Positions 42,535-53,969 of a stretch of 64,000 nt of DNA are shown piece after piece. The notes beneath the pieces are model-generated. The model was given only the letters and a program-made list of their open reading frames with translations. It did no database searches and was not told the DNA's origin. Numbering within the stretch: position 1 is the first letter of the stretch; every line of letters starts with the position of its first letter. The translations under genes and the position numbers were made by a program. This DNA is from Domibacillus indicus (GTDB taxonomy: Bacteria; Bacillota; Bacilli; Bacillales; Domibacillaceae): positions 496,001 through 560,000 of the forward strand of contig NZ_LAJB01000007.1 of the NCBI RefSeq assembly GCF_000970685.1. Reading direction: 5' to 3'.

Positions 42535-43358
42535 ATTCTATGCAACTGCCTGAACGGATTTGCTCTGCCCGGCAAAAGCCGCTCGAACTATATGTATTCG
42601 TTGACCCGCTTTGCCCGGAGTGCTGGGCTCTTGATCCGCTCATTCGAAAGCTGCAGATTGAGTATGGCCATTATTTCAAATTAAAGCAGGTGCTGACCGG
42701 CAAGCTCACTGCATTAAATGCTTCAAAGCGTCCTCTTGCTGTTGAGCGAAGCGGTCTTGCCTGCAAAGAGTCTGTCTGGATGGAGGAAGCCGTTGAATCT
42801 CCTTTTCTCGCATCTATTGCAATTAAAGCTGCCGAACTGCAGGGCAAACGGGCGGGAAGCAAATTTCTGCGAAAGATCCAGGAACAGCTTTTTTTAGATA
42901 AAGAAAACATCGCCGATCTGGCGGTGTTAAGCCGTTGTGCGGAAGAAGCAGGCCTTGATAAAAGTGAATTTTTAAATGACATTTATTCAGCAGGCGCTAC
43001 AAAAGCATTTCAATGCGATTTAGCGATTACAAGTGAGATGGATGTCGATGAAGCACCAACCATTGTTTTTTTCAATGAACGAATTGAAGATGAAGGTATC
43101 AAAATTGCCGGATTGTATTCGTATGATATTTACGTGCAAATTCTGCAGGAAATACTGGAAGAAATTCCGGAGCCGCTTGATCCTCCTTCTCTCGAAGAGT
43201 TCATAAAGTATTTTCGTGTTGCCGCCACAAATGAAATAAGCCGTGTTTATGACTGGACGGATACACAAACAGATTGCCAGATGAAAAAACTGCTTCTGCA
43301 GCAGAAGGTCCGAAAAATCAATACGAAGCACGGTACCTTCTGGGAATACCTGCATTAA
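42531..43358 (+). CDS. spxH: ClpXP adapter protein SpxH (YjbH), DsbA family
   Basis: This 275-residue thioredoxin-fold protein has the CPEC motif in VFVDPLCPECWALDPLIRKL and DEAPTIVFFNE near residue 178. SpxH delivers the regulator Spx to ClpXP for degradation; Spx, MecA and the adapter are all encoded in this window. The GTG at 42531 overlaps the yjbI stop; an ATG three codons later is the alternative. Confidence 0.93.
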   Translation: MNSMQLPERICSARQKPLELYVFVDPLCPECWALDPLIRKLQIEYGHYFKLKQVLTGKLTALNASKRPLAVERSGLACKESVWMEEAVESPFLASIAIKAAELQGKRAGSKFLRKIQEQLFLDKENIADLAVLSRCAEEAGLDKSEFLNDIYSAGATKAFQCDLAITSEMDVDEAPTIVFFNERIEDEGIKIAGLYSYDIYVQILQEILEEIPEPLDPPSLEEFIKYFRVAATNEISRVYDWTDTQTDCQMKKLLLQQKVRKINTKHGTFWEYLH

Positions 43359-43390
43359 AAGCGCCAGCGTGTCTCTGCTGGCGTTTTTTT
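43357..43390 (+). terminator. Terminator after spxH
   Basis: CGCCAGC pairs with GCTGGCG, with A and T runs outside, directly after the stop. Confidence 0.85.
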
Positions 43391-43435
43391 ATATAGCCTT
43401 ACTAAAAAGCTGCTTCCAGCCCAATCTTAAAACAG

Positions 43436-43462
43436 AAAAAGCCCCGCAGAGCGGGGCTTTTT
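43436..43462. terminator. Bidirectional terminator between spxH and pepF
   Basis: AAAAAGCCCCGC and GCGGGGCTTTTT form a perfect 12-bp stem with a 3-nt loop. It can serve leftward pepF as well as residual rightward transcription. Confidence 0.85.
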
Positions 43463-43636
43463 CTTACGAACAAAGGGGATGGGAGAAATTTTTCACGGTC
43501 AAACAAAGGGGTATATGTTTGTTTGTGATCAACTTCACGACATCATCGTATCATGTATGGCACATTTTTTGCAAGAGATGCCCCTTCCGTTCACAACATT
43601 GTCAAAACAATGGGTTTGACAGCGTTAACTTACAAA

Positions 43637-45451
43637 TTACCCCAGAAGTTTCTCCATTTCTTCCAGTGATTCTTCAAACACCCGGCAGGCAGCTTCAACA
43701 GCATCTGCTTTGGTCATATCGACTCCCGCCCGCTTTAATACTTCAATCGGGTCTGCCGAGCTGCCGGCTTTTAAGAATTCATTAATATAGCGTTCTGCTG
43801 CCGGCTCTCCCTCTTTTAAAATTTGTGAGGATAAAGCGATGGCAGCACTTAATCCCGTCGCATATTGATATACATAGTAATTGTAATAAAAGTGCGGAAT
43901 ACGTGCCCATTCCAGCGCAATTTCCTCATCGATGACCATGTCTTCACCGAAATATTTTTTATTCAGTTCATAGTAAGCTGCACTTAATCCATCCGCAGTC
44001 AACGCCTCGCCGTTTTGAGCTTTTTCATGCACTAAATGCTCAAATTCGGCAAACATCGTCTGGCGGAACACAGTGCCGCGGAATGTTTCAAGAAAATGAT
44101 TCAAAAGATAAATGCGTTTTTTCTCATCTTCTGTTGTTTTGAGCAGGTAATCGTTTAAAATCGACTCGTTGCATGTAGAAGCTACTTCTGCTACGAAAAT
44201 CGAGTAATCGCCATAAATGTAAGGCTGGTTTTCGCGAGTGTAGTGACTGTGAATGCTGTGCCCGAATTCATGTGCCAATGTGAATAAATTATTTACATTA
44301 TCCTGCCAGTTCATCAAAATATACGGATTCGTGCCATAGGCCCCTGACGAATACGCGCCGCTTCGTTTGCCTTTGTTTTCGACAACATCAACCCAGCGGC
44401 TTTCGAGCCCTTTCGTCAAAATCTCGTTGTACTCTTTTCCAAGCGGCTGCAAGCCTTTTTGCAGCAGTTCTTTTGCTTCATCATAGGTAACATCAAATTT
44501 GCCTTCCGCGACCAGCGGTGTATATAAATCATACATATGCAGTTCTTCAAGGCCGAGCACTTTTTTGCGCAATGCTATATAACGGTGCAAAAGCGGGAGA
44601 TTTTTATTAATCGTTTGAACAAGATTGTCATAAACATCTTCCGGAATATGATTGCGGGACAAGGCTGCCTCACGGGCATTTTTGTAATTTCGTACCTTTG
44701 CTGAAAAGTTATCTTTTTTAATTTGTCCCGACAGCGTAGAAGCAAAGGTGTTTTTAAACCTTCCATATGTGGCATATACCGCTTTAAACGCATCTTCCCG
44801 AACCCGGCGGTCAGACGATTCTAAAAACCGCACATAGTTGCCATGGGTAATCTGCACGCTTTCGCCGTTTTCATCCTGTATAACTGGAAATTCTAAATCG
44901 GCATTATTAAGCATGCCAAATGTGGCGCTTGATGATCCCAAAACATCCGACGCCTGGGCCAAAAGGTTTTCTTCTACAGCGGATAAAACATGCGGCCGCT
45001 GCTTGTTTAAATCATCAAGCACTTTTTTGTACAGCTGAAGCGGTTCATTAGCGGCCACAAATTCATTCACTTTTGCTTCATCAATCGAAAGAATTTCGGG
45101 GTCCGCAAATGACAGGGCCCCGGCAATTTGTGTATAAAGAACTTTTGCCCGGTCGTTCATGCCCTGGTAATGTGCATTTTGAGTATCTTCGTCATAGCGC
45201 ATATGCGCATAGGTGTACAGCCTGCCCATTCGTTCAAGCAATGAATCCTGCCATGCGAAAAAAGAATACATTTGTTCAGGACTTTCACCAAGCGTTCCAT
45301 TGTAAGAAGCAGCTTCCCCGGCAAGAGCCTGAATCGCTTTAAATTCTTCCTCCCATTGATCATCCGTTTCAAAAATATCTTCAAGACGCCATTTTAATTC
45401 TTCCGCTATTTCAGAACGAGCCGGAAGCTGTTTTACTTGATTGTCTGCCAT
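43637..45451 (-). CDS. pepF: Oligoendopeptidase F (M3B metallopeptidase)
   Basis: This 604-residue cytoplasmic zinc peptidase has the active site LAHEFGHSIHSHY (HExGH with zinc ligands and catalytic Glu, near residue 390) and the third ligand region EVASTCNESILNDYL. It degrades peptides of about 7-17 residues. Length is typical (about 600). GGGAGG precedes the ATG. It follows coiA as in B. subtilis (coiA-pepF). Confidence 0.95.
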   Translation of the reverse strand: MADNQVKQLPARSEIAEELKWRLEDIFETDDQWEEEFKAIQALAGEAASYNGTLGESPEQMYSFFAWQDSLLERMGRLYTYAHMRYDEDTQNAHYQGMNDRAKVLYTQIAGALSFADPEILSIDEAKVNEFVAANEPLQLYKKVLDDLNKQRPHVLSAVEENLLAQASDVLGSSSATFGMLNNADLEFPVIQDENGESVQITHGNYVRFLESSDRRVREDAFKAVYATYGRFKNTFASTLSGQIKKDNFSAKVRNYKNAREAALSRNHIPEDVYDNLVQTINKNLPLLHRYIALRKKVLGLEELHMYDLYTPLVAEGKFDVTYDEAKELLQKGLQPLGKEYNEILTKGLESRWVDVVENKGKRSGAYSSGAYGTNPYILMNWQDNVNNLFTLAHEFGHSIHSHYTRENQPYIYGDYSIFVAEVASTCNESILNDYLLKTTEDEKKRIYLLNHFLETFRGTVFRQTMFAEFEHLVHEKAQNGEALTADGLSAAYYELNKKYFGEDMVIDEEIALEWARIPHFYYNYYVYQYATGLSAAIALSSQILKEGEPAAERYINEFLKAGSSADPIEVLKRAGVDMTKADAVEAACRVFEESLEEMEKLLG

Positions 45452-45515
45452 TAAAAAACCTCCCTTTACCTATAACCATTCTCCTTCATTATTATATATT
45501 CCTTTCTTTCGCACC

Positions 45516-46631
45516 TCAAAAAATAAGCCTGTTAACCACGGTCTCGCCGAACTTCTGAATAAACGAGGCTTCGTTGTGCAGCTTGTCCACCATTGACGTA
45601 CTATCCGTTGAGCGGATATTTCCCATCATTTGAAGCAGTGTTTCATATTCATTTGCAGCCATTTCGGCTGTCCGGCCACTTGCAAGTGGCAGCGGCTGTT
45701 CTTTTACATGGCCAAGCTTAATGCGCCGCCGGACCGTTTCCGCCGCAGAACGTTTCGGCCATTCGGCCCAAACATAAAACTGCCATTCTGCCGGGTGGCT
45801 GCGGATTGCCATACTGCTCCGAACCGGCAGGCCTATTTGTTCCGGAAGCAAATAAGGATTACGGCCTGCTGCATAAATTTCTTTAAAAAAAGGATGCTGG
45901 CAGTTGTTCTGAAAATAAAGCTGGCGATCCAGCCATTTTCGTTTTTCATCAAAAAAGTCATTTAAAGAAAAAGAATGCTTTCCTTTTATAACCGCATCAG
46001 GCGGAAAAGACATGTTTTTTATGTGTATAAAGCGCCGCTCGGCTGTACAAAGTGTGGGGGTGACAGGGATAATTTGCTCGTAAATTGTAAAACCTTTTAA
46101 TTCCGGACAGTAGGAAAGCAAATAAAAGCCCAATGGAAAGCGGTATCGCAAAAAAAGCCGCTGAAATGAAGTCAGCTTAATATATTTTCCTTTTCTTTCG
46201 ATCGGCTTTCCTCCATAAATCCAAAAAGGAGTGATCCCGCGCTTCGTGTAATTTTCTGTTCTTCCCTTAAATAATGCGGCAGAAATTGTTGAACACTGAA
46301 ATTCGACGGCAATGTTTCCTGTTAAAATATCAGGACGCTGCCGTCCCTCCGGCAGGCGTGCTTCCATACTTGCTTTTGCTGTTTTGCTGATCCATTGAAA
46401 TAAGTCTGCTTTTCCGGCAAGATGCCGGGGAGATTCTGGCTCTGAGAAGGAGTTGCATGAAGAAGAGACATGGGCAAAATGGGGAATGTTGATATTACCT
46501 GCTTTCACAAGCACCGGGCCGCGGCATTGAGGGCAAAAATGGGGAATAGCTTTAAGCCGAATGGCTAATTGTTTTGCTTCTGGCCCGGCCAGCACAGCAT
46601 ATTCCCCCTGTGCGTTCACCGCCGAGAGCAT
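45516..46631 (-). CDS. coiA: Competence protein CoiA
   Basis: About 371 residues. The N-terminal zinc-ribbon-like part has HFCPQCRGPVLVKAGNINIPHFAH, and the nuclease-like part has HLAGKADLFQWI, LPEGRQRPDI, and VAIEFQCS-like NIAVEFQCSTIS with catalytic-type E-x-Q. CoiA acts after DNA uptake in RecA-dependent recombination. AAAGGAGGG before 46631 fixes the start, 24 codons inside the open frame. Confidence 0.9.
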   Translation of the reverse strand: MLSAVNAQGEYAVLAGPEAKQLAIRLKAIPHFCPQCRGPVLVKAGNINIPHFAHVSSSCNSFSEPESPRHLAGKADLFQWISKTAKASMEARLPEGRQRPDILTGNIAVEFQCSTISAALFKGRTENYTKRGITPFWIYGGKPIERKGKYIKLTSFQRLFLRYRFPLGFYLLSYCPELKGFTIYEQIIPVTPTLCTAERRFIHIKNMSFPPDAVIKGKHSFSLNDFFDEKRKWLDRQLYFQNNCQHPFFKEIYAAGRNPYLLPEQIGLPVRSSMAIRSHPAEWQFYVWAEWPKRSAAETVRRRIKLGHVKEQPLPLASGRTAEMAANEYETLLQMMGNIRSTDSTSMVDKLHNEASFIQKFGETVVNRLIF

Positions 46632-46730
46632 ATAAAGACTCCCTCCTTTCTTATAATCTAGTATTCGACAATATGAGGAAAATTCCTTTTTATAAAAAAA
46701 CATCCTCTTGATTGCTCAAGAGGATGCAGA

Positions 46731-47372
46731 TTATGAAAAGTATTGACGAACCGTTTGAAACACTTTTTCGGGCATAATGCATTTGCCGTATTCCTGAAGT
46801 GTGTGGATCGTCATGCGTGATTCATGTGTATATTCTAAGAGCATGCTGAGCGCATCATCGATCTCTTCTTCCCCAAAGCGCTCCTCATTAAACTCGACAA
46901 ACAAGTAATAGTGATTCTCATGCGCGTACAAGGAAGTGGTTAAGTGATCGAGACCGCCGCGGCAGCTAAGAGCAATAACATCTTCAAAGTCACGGAAAGC
47001 AAGAACGAACTCAAGCGGTGAATCGTCTTCTTCTGAACGGTCAAAATGTTCTTCCAACAGGTCTTCAATTTGCCCGCTTACATCCATTTTGTCACTTGTA
47101 AACGGCAATTCCAGGCGCTGGCCATCTTTTGTCAGGTTTGCCTGCGTTACAAGAATTTCCAGGCCTTTGTCCAGCGCATGCACTTGAATCCAAAGCGGCC
47201 CATCCACTGTGAAATCTTCTTCATCGTGGACTTCTTCCATCATATCCCAGAACAGTTCTTCGCTGCGCTCCCGGTTATACCAGATCTCTTCGCGGTCAAA
47301 GCCCCGTTCTTCTATATCAATGTATGATATGAAAAACTTTACCGTATTATCATTAATGCGTTCAATTTCCAT
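46731..47372 (-). CDS. mecA: Adapter protein MecA
   Basis: This 213-residue adapter has an N-terminal substrate-binding domain (MEIERINDNTVKFFISYIDI) and a C-terminal ClpC-binding domain (FVLAFRDFEDVIAL through EYGKCIMPEKVFQTVRQYF), joined by an acidic linker. It targets ComK and other proteins to ClpCP. The start at 47372 follows GGGAGAG. It lies between coiA and spx as in B. subtilis. Confidence 0.95.
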   Translation of the reverse strand: MEIERINDNTVKFFISYIDIEERGFDREEIWYNRERSEELFWDMMEEVHDEEDFTVDGPLWIQVHALDKGLEILVTQANLTKDGQRLELPFTSDKMDVSGQIEDLLEEHFDRSEEDDSPLEFVLAFRDFEDVIALSCRGGLDHLTTSLYAHENHYYLFVEFNEERFGEEEIDDALSMLLEYTHESRMTIHTLQEYGKCIMPEKVFQTVRQYFS

Positions 47373-47546
47373 TGTGCGGTCTCTCCCTTCCATTTAGAGG
47401 GTTCACAGGGTTGCGGAAACAATGCCCTCATCCCTTTGTTCTATTGTATGATAAACAGGATATAAATGAAAATAGAAAGACTCCGTTGTCTGCACATTTT
47501 AACTGAATTTTTTACATTCTTCAAGCTATATTAAACAATAAAATAA

Positions 47547-47577
47547 AAAAATTCCTGCATTGCGGGCAGGAATTTTT
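47547..47577 (-). terminator. Terminator after spx
   Basis: AAATTCCTGC and GCAGGAATTT form the stem, flanked by A and T runs on both strands. Confidence 0.85.
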
Positions 47578-47586
47578 CTTTGTCAA

Positions 47587-47982
47587 TTAATTAACCATAC
47601 GTTGTGCTTCAAGCAGCTGGAATGTACGAACTTTCCGTGGCAGGAAGCGGCGAATCTCATCTTCATTATATCCAACCTGCAGGCGTTTTTCGTCCATAAT
47701 AATTGGACGGCGAAGCAAGCCAGGGTTCTGGCGGATCAATTCAAATAAATCTTGAAGTGGAAGGGTTTCAAGATCAACATTCAATTTTTGGAAAATTTTT
47801 GAACGCGTTGAAATGATTTCGTCCGTTCCATCCTCCGTCATACGCAAAATTTCCTTAATTTCGTCAATGCTTAATGGTTCTGAAAAAATATTGCGTTCCA
47901 CGTAAGGGATTTCATGCTCTTCTAACCATGCTTTGGCTTTCCGGCAAGAGGTGCAGCTTGGTGACGTGTATAGTGTAACCAT
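47587..47982 (-). CDS. spx: Transcriptional regulator Spx
   Basis: This 131-residue ArsC-like regulator has the redox switch CTSCRKA (Cys10/Cys13), [17 protein letters not shown], and the [20 protein letters not shown] segment that contacts RNA polymerase. Spx binds the alpha subunit C-terminal domain and induces thiol-stress genes. Length is exactly that of B. subtilis Spx. Its proteolytic adapter SpxH is encoded 4.2 kb away. Confidence 0.97.
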   Translation of the reverse strand: MVTLYTSPSCTSCRKAKAWLEEHEIPYVERNIFSEPLSIDEIKEILRMTEDGTDEIISTRSKIFQKLNVDLETLPLQDLFELIRQNPGLLRRPIIMDEKRLQVGYNEDEIRRFLPRKVRTFQLLEAQRMVN

Positions 47983-48215
47983 TCCTCATTCACACTCCTT
48001 AAATAAAATATATAATACCTGTCAATTTGAGGAATTGAACGTTCATGGAGATTTCAGATGTAAGTGAAACTCCTCAACAACCGGCTACATTATGTATTAT
48101 ACCATGAAATGACAGCCAATTGAATATCATTTTCATTTATATACATGAAATATCGTTGTTTACAAAATACATTGTACCCGAAGAATGTGTCAACTAAACG
48201 TCAAAGCCACATTTT

Positions 48216-48806
48216 TTAAACTTTTTCCCATGGTTCGAACGGTTCTAGAATATCCCCCTCCGGCTTTTCCTTAAACGAAAGCGTTTTATCCACCGGCGCA
48301 AAAGGGGCACCGTAAACTTCCTCGTCTTTATACTTATGAATATCCCGGTATGTTTTTACCATTGCTTCATAAATCGCTTCTTCATCCATTGTATGCGGAC
48401 TCCAATAAAGAATTTCCATTACTGTTTCCTGGCCGGTTGCCAGCGAACGGCGGCGGTAGCCGATTTTTGATGCGTGCTGAAATCCTTCCCGCGCATAAAA
48501 ACGAAGCCGCTTTTCTGTGTCCGAGTCATCGTACTGTATCGGTTCTACTTCAAGGATGACCGGTTTGTTTTTCGACTTTAATTTATCTATTAATTTCCCG
48601 CCAAGGCCCTGGCCGCGTGCATCCTTAGACACAAAAAGATAGTCGACAAAAACAAACCCGTCAAACTCCACGTATATAAGCACGTGATTCGGCCCCTCAT
48701 CTTTATGGTACACATCACCGCGTTCAGATAGTAAAAGGTCCATTTGTTCTTTTGATTTCATTTCTTCAATCGGAAAATATTGATTTAATTTTTCATACCA
48801 ATTCAT
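48216..48806 (-). CDS. yjbC: GNAT acetyltransferase YjbC
   Basis: This 196-residue protein has the acetyl-CoA loop FVSKDARGQGLGGKLIDKL, FYAREGFQHASKIGYRRRS, and the YjbC-type end LSFKEKPEGDILEPFEPWEKV. It lies upstream of spx on the same strand, as in B. subtilis, where the two can be co-transcribed. Acceptor unknown. AAAGGAG precedes the ATG. Confidence 0.88.
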   Translation of the reverse strand: MNWYEKLNQYFPIEEMKSKEQMDLLLSERGDVYHKDEGPNHVLIYVEFDGFVFVDYLFVSKDARGQGLGGKLIDKLKSKNKPVILEVEPIQYDDSDTEKRLRFYAREGFQHASKIGYRRRSLATGQETVMEILYWSPHTMDEEAIYEAMVKTYRDIHKYKDEEVYGAPFAPVDKTLSFKEKPEGDILEPFEPWEKV

Positions 48807-48994
48807 GCATTTCTCCTTTTATTCCTGTATTTTGTTCCTTCTTATATAGTATAAACATATTTCAACATTTTAAACAAACCATCTCCAAAACCTCGTTTCG
48901 TGGTGTTTTTATGTTTATTTCCCCTCTCCTGTCTCCTTGAATATTCAGTTTGTTTTATTTATAATTGAACTCATAAAAAGATGAAGCGAAGTGA

Positions 48995-49995
<1,001 letters not shown>

Positions 49996-49996
<1 letters not shown>

Positions 49997-50027
49997 AAAC
50001 GTTCCGGCTTATGCCGGGACGTTTTTT
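49996..50027 (+). terminator. Terminator after trpS
   Basis: AAAACGTTCCGGC pairs with GCCGGGACGTTTT (one wobble) with a 4-nt loop and a T-run. Confidence 0.88.
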
Positions 50028-50055
50028 ACTGGTGCTATTTTATTTAAACGGTCAG

Positions 50056-50796
50056 TCAGGTAGCAATGCTCATTTCCTGTTCGTACATTTTTTCAAAAAA
50101 CGGCCTGCCTTTAATCATTTGAGCACATAATTGTTCATGAGCAGGACTCCAGCCGATCACAATGGTTTCACTAAACATCTTCACGGCAGATTCCCAGTCC
50201 ATCTGGCGGATCACTTCATACTTTGCGGGCTGCCATTCCGTCAGCCAGTATTTTAATGCAGGTTCATGATCTGATTCAATCAATTGGTCTACAGCCATTA
50301 ATAGAAGATTCTTCAGCTGCCTTTCTTTCCTCGTTAACCCGGCCATCCATTCCGGCGAAGGTTCGCTAAGGCTGTATGTTTTTTGAATGATTTCCGGAAA
50401 ATAAAAAGGTTCTGCCGGATGGCAGTCAGCCATTTCCCGGACGATTAATTCATGCTGCGGCATAATTCGGCTTTTTTTCACCGGCACACGGTATCCATTT
50501 GTATCCACTGCCATCGTACGGTCCCCGTCTGAAGCAATAAAACAATAATCCAGCATTTCCCGCTTGCTTCCTTTACGGATAAACGCTTTGCTTTCCACTT
50601 TTTTCAACAGTTCTTTTGGCAATTCGCACAGCGTCTGTTCAAAAAAATCCATCGCATTTTTTCGTAAAATAAGAACCGGCACTTGATCGAGCAGCATCAT
50701 TCCATCATCTTTCCGCCATTCGTGGTACGGACACACATTACAGCCATTTTCTTCTCCTTCGAACCAGTTCACCCATACGTCATGAAGGTACAGCAT
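50056..50796 (-). CDS. yjbA: YjbA family protein (DUF3603)
   Basis: This 246-residue soluble protein starts MLYLHDVWVNWFEGEENGCN, with the conserved block CPYHEWRKDD. This is the YjbA/DUF3603 family, restricted to Bacillales and of unknown function. Location next to trpS agrees with B. subtilis. The second ATG at 50796 is chosen. Confidence 0.87.
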   Translation of the reverse strand: MLYLHDVWVNWFEGEENGCNVCPYHEWRKDDGMMLLDQVPVLILRKNAMDFFEQTLCELPKELLKKVESKAFIRKGSKREMLDYCFIASDGDRTMAVDTNGYRVPVKKSRIMPQHELIVREMADCHPAEPFYFPEIIQKTYSLSEPSPEWMAGLTRKERQLKNLLLMAVDQLIESDHEPALKYWLTEWQPAKYEVIRQMDWESAVKMFSETIVIGWSPAHEQLCAQMIKGRPFFEKMYEQEMSIAT

Positions 50797-50852
50797 CAAA
50801 TTCCTCCTTGATTACCGTTTTATGGGTTCATTATCGACACGTTTTTGTTACT

Positions 50853-51041
50853 TTATTCAATGAAACCGAAAAACATGAGCAGCCAGCCAAGGAAAAATAA
50901 ATAACATTCCGGCCGGTGCAGTGTAAAGAAAAAATAATCCGACCATGTCATCCCTGCTTCAAGCAGATTTAAATACATAATAAAGCTGATTCCACCCGAT
51001 ACTGCCAGGCCAAAGCCGGTTAAGAAAAGAACAAACTTCAT
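50853..51041 (-). CDS. Small membrane protein of unknown function
   Basis: This 62-residue protein has two membrane segments (FVLFLTGFGLAVSGGISFIM and ECYLFFLGWLLMFFGFI) separated by a short loop with RPE. A GGGGCG ribosome-binding site precedes the ATG at 51041. Similar small proteins occur beside fabF/yjbA in Bacillus, but I cannot name a family. Confidence 0.72.
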   Translation of the reverse strand: MKFVLFLTGFGLAVSGGISFIMYLNLLEAGMTWSDYFFFTLHRPECYLFFLGWLLMFFGFIE

Positions 51042-51235
51042 TCGATCACGCCCCTGCAGCTTGTCCGTTATGTATATGCCGCGTAAGCATAAAAAAACAC
51101 AGACATCCGTTTGTTTCAGACTGCGGACCAATAAAATCATCTGCCGGATAATCCAGAGAGCAGATAAAACCTCTCAAGCTGCCTGCTTTCTTAAACAGGA
51201 GCCGTAAATCCGCCGTCTGCTTATTTTTCCTTCAA

Positions 51236-51266
51236 TAAAAAAAGACTGCCGGCTTTGCCGGCAGTC
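51236..51266 (-). terminator. Terminator of the fabH-fabF operon
   Basis: GACTGCCGGC and GCCGGCAGTC form a perfect 10-bp stem with loop TTT; the minus strand ends in T residues. Confidence 0.9.
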
Positions 51267-51289
51267 CCAAACAGGCGGAGGCCTGTTTT

Positions 51290-52531
51290 TTAGTTCGTAT
51301 ATTGTTTTAGTACAATGGTTGCATTATGCCCGCCAAATCCGAGCGAATTGCTCATAGCTGCCTGAACTCTAGTTTCGCGTGCTTTATTTGGCACATAATC
51401 AAGATCGCATTCCGGATCGGGGCTTTCAAGGTTAATCGTTGGGGGAACCAGGGAGTTTTCAATCGCAAGAGCCGTGAAAATTGCTTCAACTCCGCCTGCT
51501 GCTCCCAGTAAATGCCCCGTCATTGATTTGGTCGAGCTCACCGCAAGCTTGCCGGCATGATCACCAAAAACCGTTTTAATTGCTGCTGTTTCAAATTTAT
51601 CGTTATACGGTGTGCTTGTTCCATGCGCGTTAATATAATCGATTTCTGAAGGATCAAGTCCCGCATCATCAATGGCCATTTTCATCGCCCGGGCGCCGCC
51701 TTCACCGTCGGGCGCCGGCGCAGTGATATGGTGAGCGTCTCCAGTCGACCCGTAGCCGACAATTTCCGCATAAATATGAGCGCCGCGTTTTTTCGCATGC
51801 TCCAGCTCTTCCAGCACAACAATGCCCGCTCCCTCGCCAATTACAAAGCCGTCACGGTTTGCATCAAACGGGCGGCTTGCTGTCGCCGGGTCCGGGTTCG
51901 TTGACAGAGCCGTATTCGCGCAAAAGCCTGCTACCGACATTTGCGTAATAGGTGCTTCTGTCCCGCCTGAAATCATTGCATCTGCGTCGCCGCGCTGAAT
52001 GACCTTGAACGCGTCTCCGATTGAGTTCGTTCCTGTTGCGCAGGCAGTTACCGTACAGGAGTTAACTCCCTTTGCGCCAAGATAAATAGATACCTGGCCT
52101 GCCGCCATATCCGGAATCATCATCGGCACGAAAAAAGGACTTACCCGGCGATATCCGCGTTCTAAAAACGTTTTATACTGACTTTCAAATGTCTCCATTC
52201 CGCCAATACCTGAACCAACCCAGACGCCAATCCGCCCTGCATTCTCATCTGTGATTTCAAGTTTGGCATCCTCTACTGCCATTTTCGCTGCTGCAACGGC
52301 AAATTGAGTAAAACGATCCATTTTGCGCGCATCTTTCTTTTCCATAAACTGTTCCGGATCAAAGTCACGAATTTCAGCCGCTACTTTGGCAGGATAATCA
52401 TCTGCATTTAAGCGTGTCATCGGCTTGATGCCGCTTTTTCCTGCTGTAACGCTGTTCCATGCTTCTTCTACTGTATTTCCAACCGGCGAGATAATGCCGA
52501 GCCCGGTAATAACTACTCTTCGTTTTTCCAT
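51290..52531 (-). CDS. fabF: 3-oxoacyl-[acyl-carrier-protein] synthase II
   Basis: This 413-residue condensing enzyme has the Cys-His-His triad visible as [12 protein letters not shown] (Cys near 164), [11 protein letters not shown] (His near 304) and [13 protein letters not shown] (His near 341). It elongates acyl-ACP in fatty-acid synthesis. The ATG at 52531 follows GAGGTGGAG. It begins 27 bp after fabH in one operon. Confidence 0.97.
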   Translation of the reverse strand: MEKRRVVITGLGIISPVGNTVEEAWNSVTAGKSGIKPMTRLNADDYPAKVAAEIRDFDPEQFMEKKDARKMDRFTQFAVAAAKMAVEDAKLEITDENAGRIGVWVGSGIGGMETFESQYKTFLERGYRRVSPFFVPMMIPDMAAGQVSIYLGAKGVNSCTVTACATGTNSIGDAFKVIQRGDADAMISGGTEAPITQMSVAGFCANTALSTNPDPATASRPFDANRDGFVIGEGAGIVVLEELEHAKKRGAHIYAEIVGYGSTGDAHHITAPAPDGEGGARAMKMAIDDAGLDPSEIDYINAHGTSTPYNDKFETAAIKTVFGDHAGKLAVSSTKSMTGHLLGAAGGVEAIFTALAIENSLVPPTINLESPDPECDLDYVPNKARETRVQAAMSNSLGFGGHNATIVLKQYTN

Positions 52532-52558
52532 CTTCTCCACCTCATTGTTAGTTTCCAA

Positions 52559-53491
52559 TCAGCGTCCCCATTTCATTGCAATGGCGCCCCATGTCAACCC
52601 TCCGCCAAAGCCGACCATGACAATAATATCATCTTCTTTAATCTTTCCATTTTCAAGTTCCTCAACCATGGTAAGTGGAATAGAGGCAGAAGATGTATTG
52701 CCGAACTGGTTTACGGTCACTGACATTTTTTCCGGAGGAAGGCCAAGGCGCTCCCGTGCTGACTCCATAATACGGATATTTGCCTGATGAGGCATCAGAA
52801 AATCAACATCTTCTTTTTTCAGCCCGGCTTTTTCAATGACATTCACTGACGATTCGCCCATTTGGCGGACTGCAAATTTAAATACTTCACGGCCATTCAT
52901 TTTTACGTGTTCATCCTGATACAAATGCTTGCCTCCACGGCCATCTGCACCTAATTCAAAAGAGAGAATGCCGCGTCCTTCTGATACCGGTCCTAAAACG
53001 GCTGCCCCTGCTCCATCTCCGAACAAAACAGCTGTGTTTCGGTCATCCCAGTCAACCACTTTAGACAGTTTTTCCGCTCCTATAACCAAAATGTGTTTAT
53101 AAGCGCCGGTTTCTATAAATTGTTTTCCCGTGATAACCCCGTACATAAACCCGGCACATGCGGCACTAATGTCCATTGCGGCTGCGTTAACTGCTCCAAT
53201 TTCGTGTTGAAGCTCGCATGACACAGACGGAAACATATGATCAGGTGTTACTGTTGCGGTAATAATTAAATCAATTTCTTCCGGTTTTATGCCGGCGTTT
53301 TGAATCGCCTTTTCTGCTGCTCTTGCAGCCATATATACAGTGCCTACGCTCTCATCAGCAATCCGGCGTTCCTCAATGCCTGTGCGGGTACGTATCCATT
53401 CATCCGATGTATCCATCTTTTTTTCTAGATCAGCATTTGTGAGAACTTGATCCGGAATATACCGTCCCATTCCCCATATCCCAGCGTTCAA
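52559..53491 (-). CDS. fabH: 3-oxoacyl-[acyl-carrier-protein] synthase III
   Basis: About 310 residues. The Cys-His-Asn triad is seen in [10 protein letters not shown] (Cys near 112), [11 protein letters not shown] (His) and [11 protein letters not shown] (Asn). FabH starts fatty-acid synthesis by condensing an acyl-CoA with malonyl-ACP. A TTG at 53491 after AGAAGGTG gives the family N-terminus ([12 protein letters not shown]); a GTG seven codons upstream is the alternative. A FapR operator lies upstream. Confidence 0.95.
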   Translation of the reverse strand: MNAGIWGMGRYIPDQVLTNADLEKKMDTSDEWIRTRTGIEERRIADESVGTVYMAARAAEKAIQNAGIKPEEIDLIITATVTPDHMFPSVSCELQHEIGAVNAAAMDISAACAGFMYGVITGKQFIETGAYKHILVIGAEKLSKVVDWDDRNTAVLFGDGAGAAVLGPVSEGRGILSFELGADGRGGKHLYQDEHVKMNGREVFKFAVRQMGESSVNVIEKAGLKKEDVDFLMPHQANIRIMESARERLGLPPEKMSVTVNQFGNTSSASIPLTMVEELENGKIKEDDIIVMVGFGGGLTWGAIAMKWGR

Positions 53492-53530
53492 AAAACGCAC
53501 CTTCTTTCCCACACATTTGTAATATCAATT

Positions 53531-53549
53531 ATTATGACTTGGTACTAAT
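53531..53549. promoter_or_regulatory. FapR operator of the fabH-fabF operon
   Basis: On the minus strand ATTAGTACCAAGTCATAAT resembles the FapR palindrome, sharing the TTAGTACC half with the site before fabI. This puts both operons under one lipid regulator. Confidence 0.82.
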
Positions 53550-53627
53550 TTTACTGAAAAAAATTGCTGAATGCAACTTTTAAATATGAAAAAAGCGAAT
53601 TCCGCCAAATGGGAACCCGCTTTCATT

Positions 53628-53810
53628 TTAGTGCTTTTCAACTGGATCGTTCGGAATCAGCGCTGTTAGAATCAACAGGATAATGGTTACGGCGATGGCT
53701 AGAAAAACGCCTGTTTCGAAATGAAAAGCCGCTCCATTCATAGAAGATACAACGTATACAACCATCTCAGATAAAAGGAACGTCCAGAAAAATGTCATAA
53801 TGTACTGCAC
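53628..53810 (-). CDS. DUF2929 family small membrane protein
   Basis: This 60-residue protein has two membrane segments (residues 3-22 and 33-53), starting MQYIMTFFWTFLLSEMVVYV. It fits the DUF2929 family of Bacillales, of unknown function, usually found beside comZ and fabH. AGGAGG-like AAAGGAGG precedes the ATG. Confidence 0.8.
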   Translation of the reverse strand: MQYIMTFFWTFLLSEMVVYVVSSMNGAAFHFETGVFLAIAVTIILLILTALIPNDPVEKH

Positions 53811-53969
53811 AATGGGGCCTCCTTTTCTTATTTTTTATGTACTCTGACCATAATAGTAGCATATTATCAACACGCCGGCATAAAAAAGTTTTGCTTTTTC
53901 TTGACGATTTTTGTCTATCTACTAAAATGTAAGATAGAATGCAGTTTTGTTTAAAAAAGGAGAATCAAC

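Noticed and set aside
53590-53627. Terminator after the DUF2929 gene
   Set aside because: The stem is interrupted and short; too weak to annotate.
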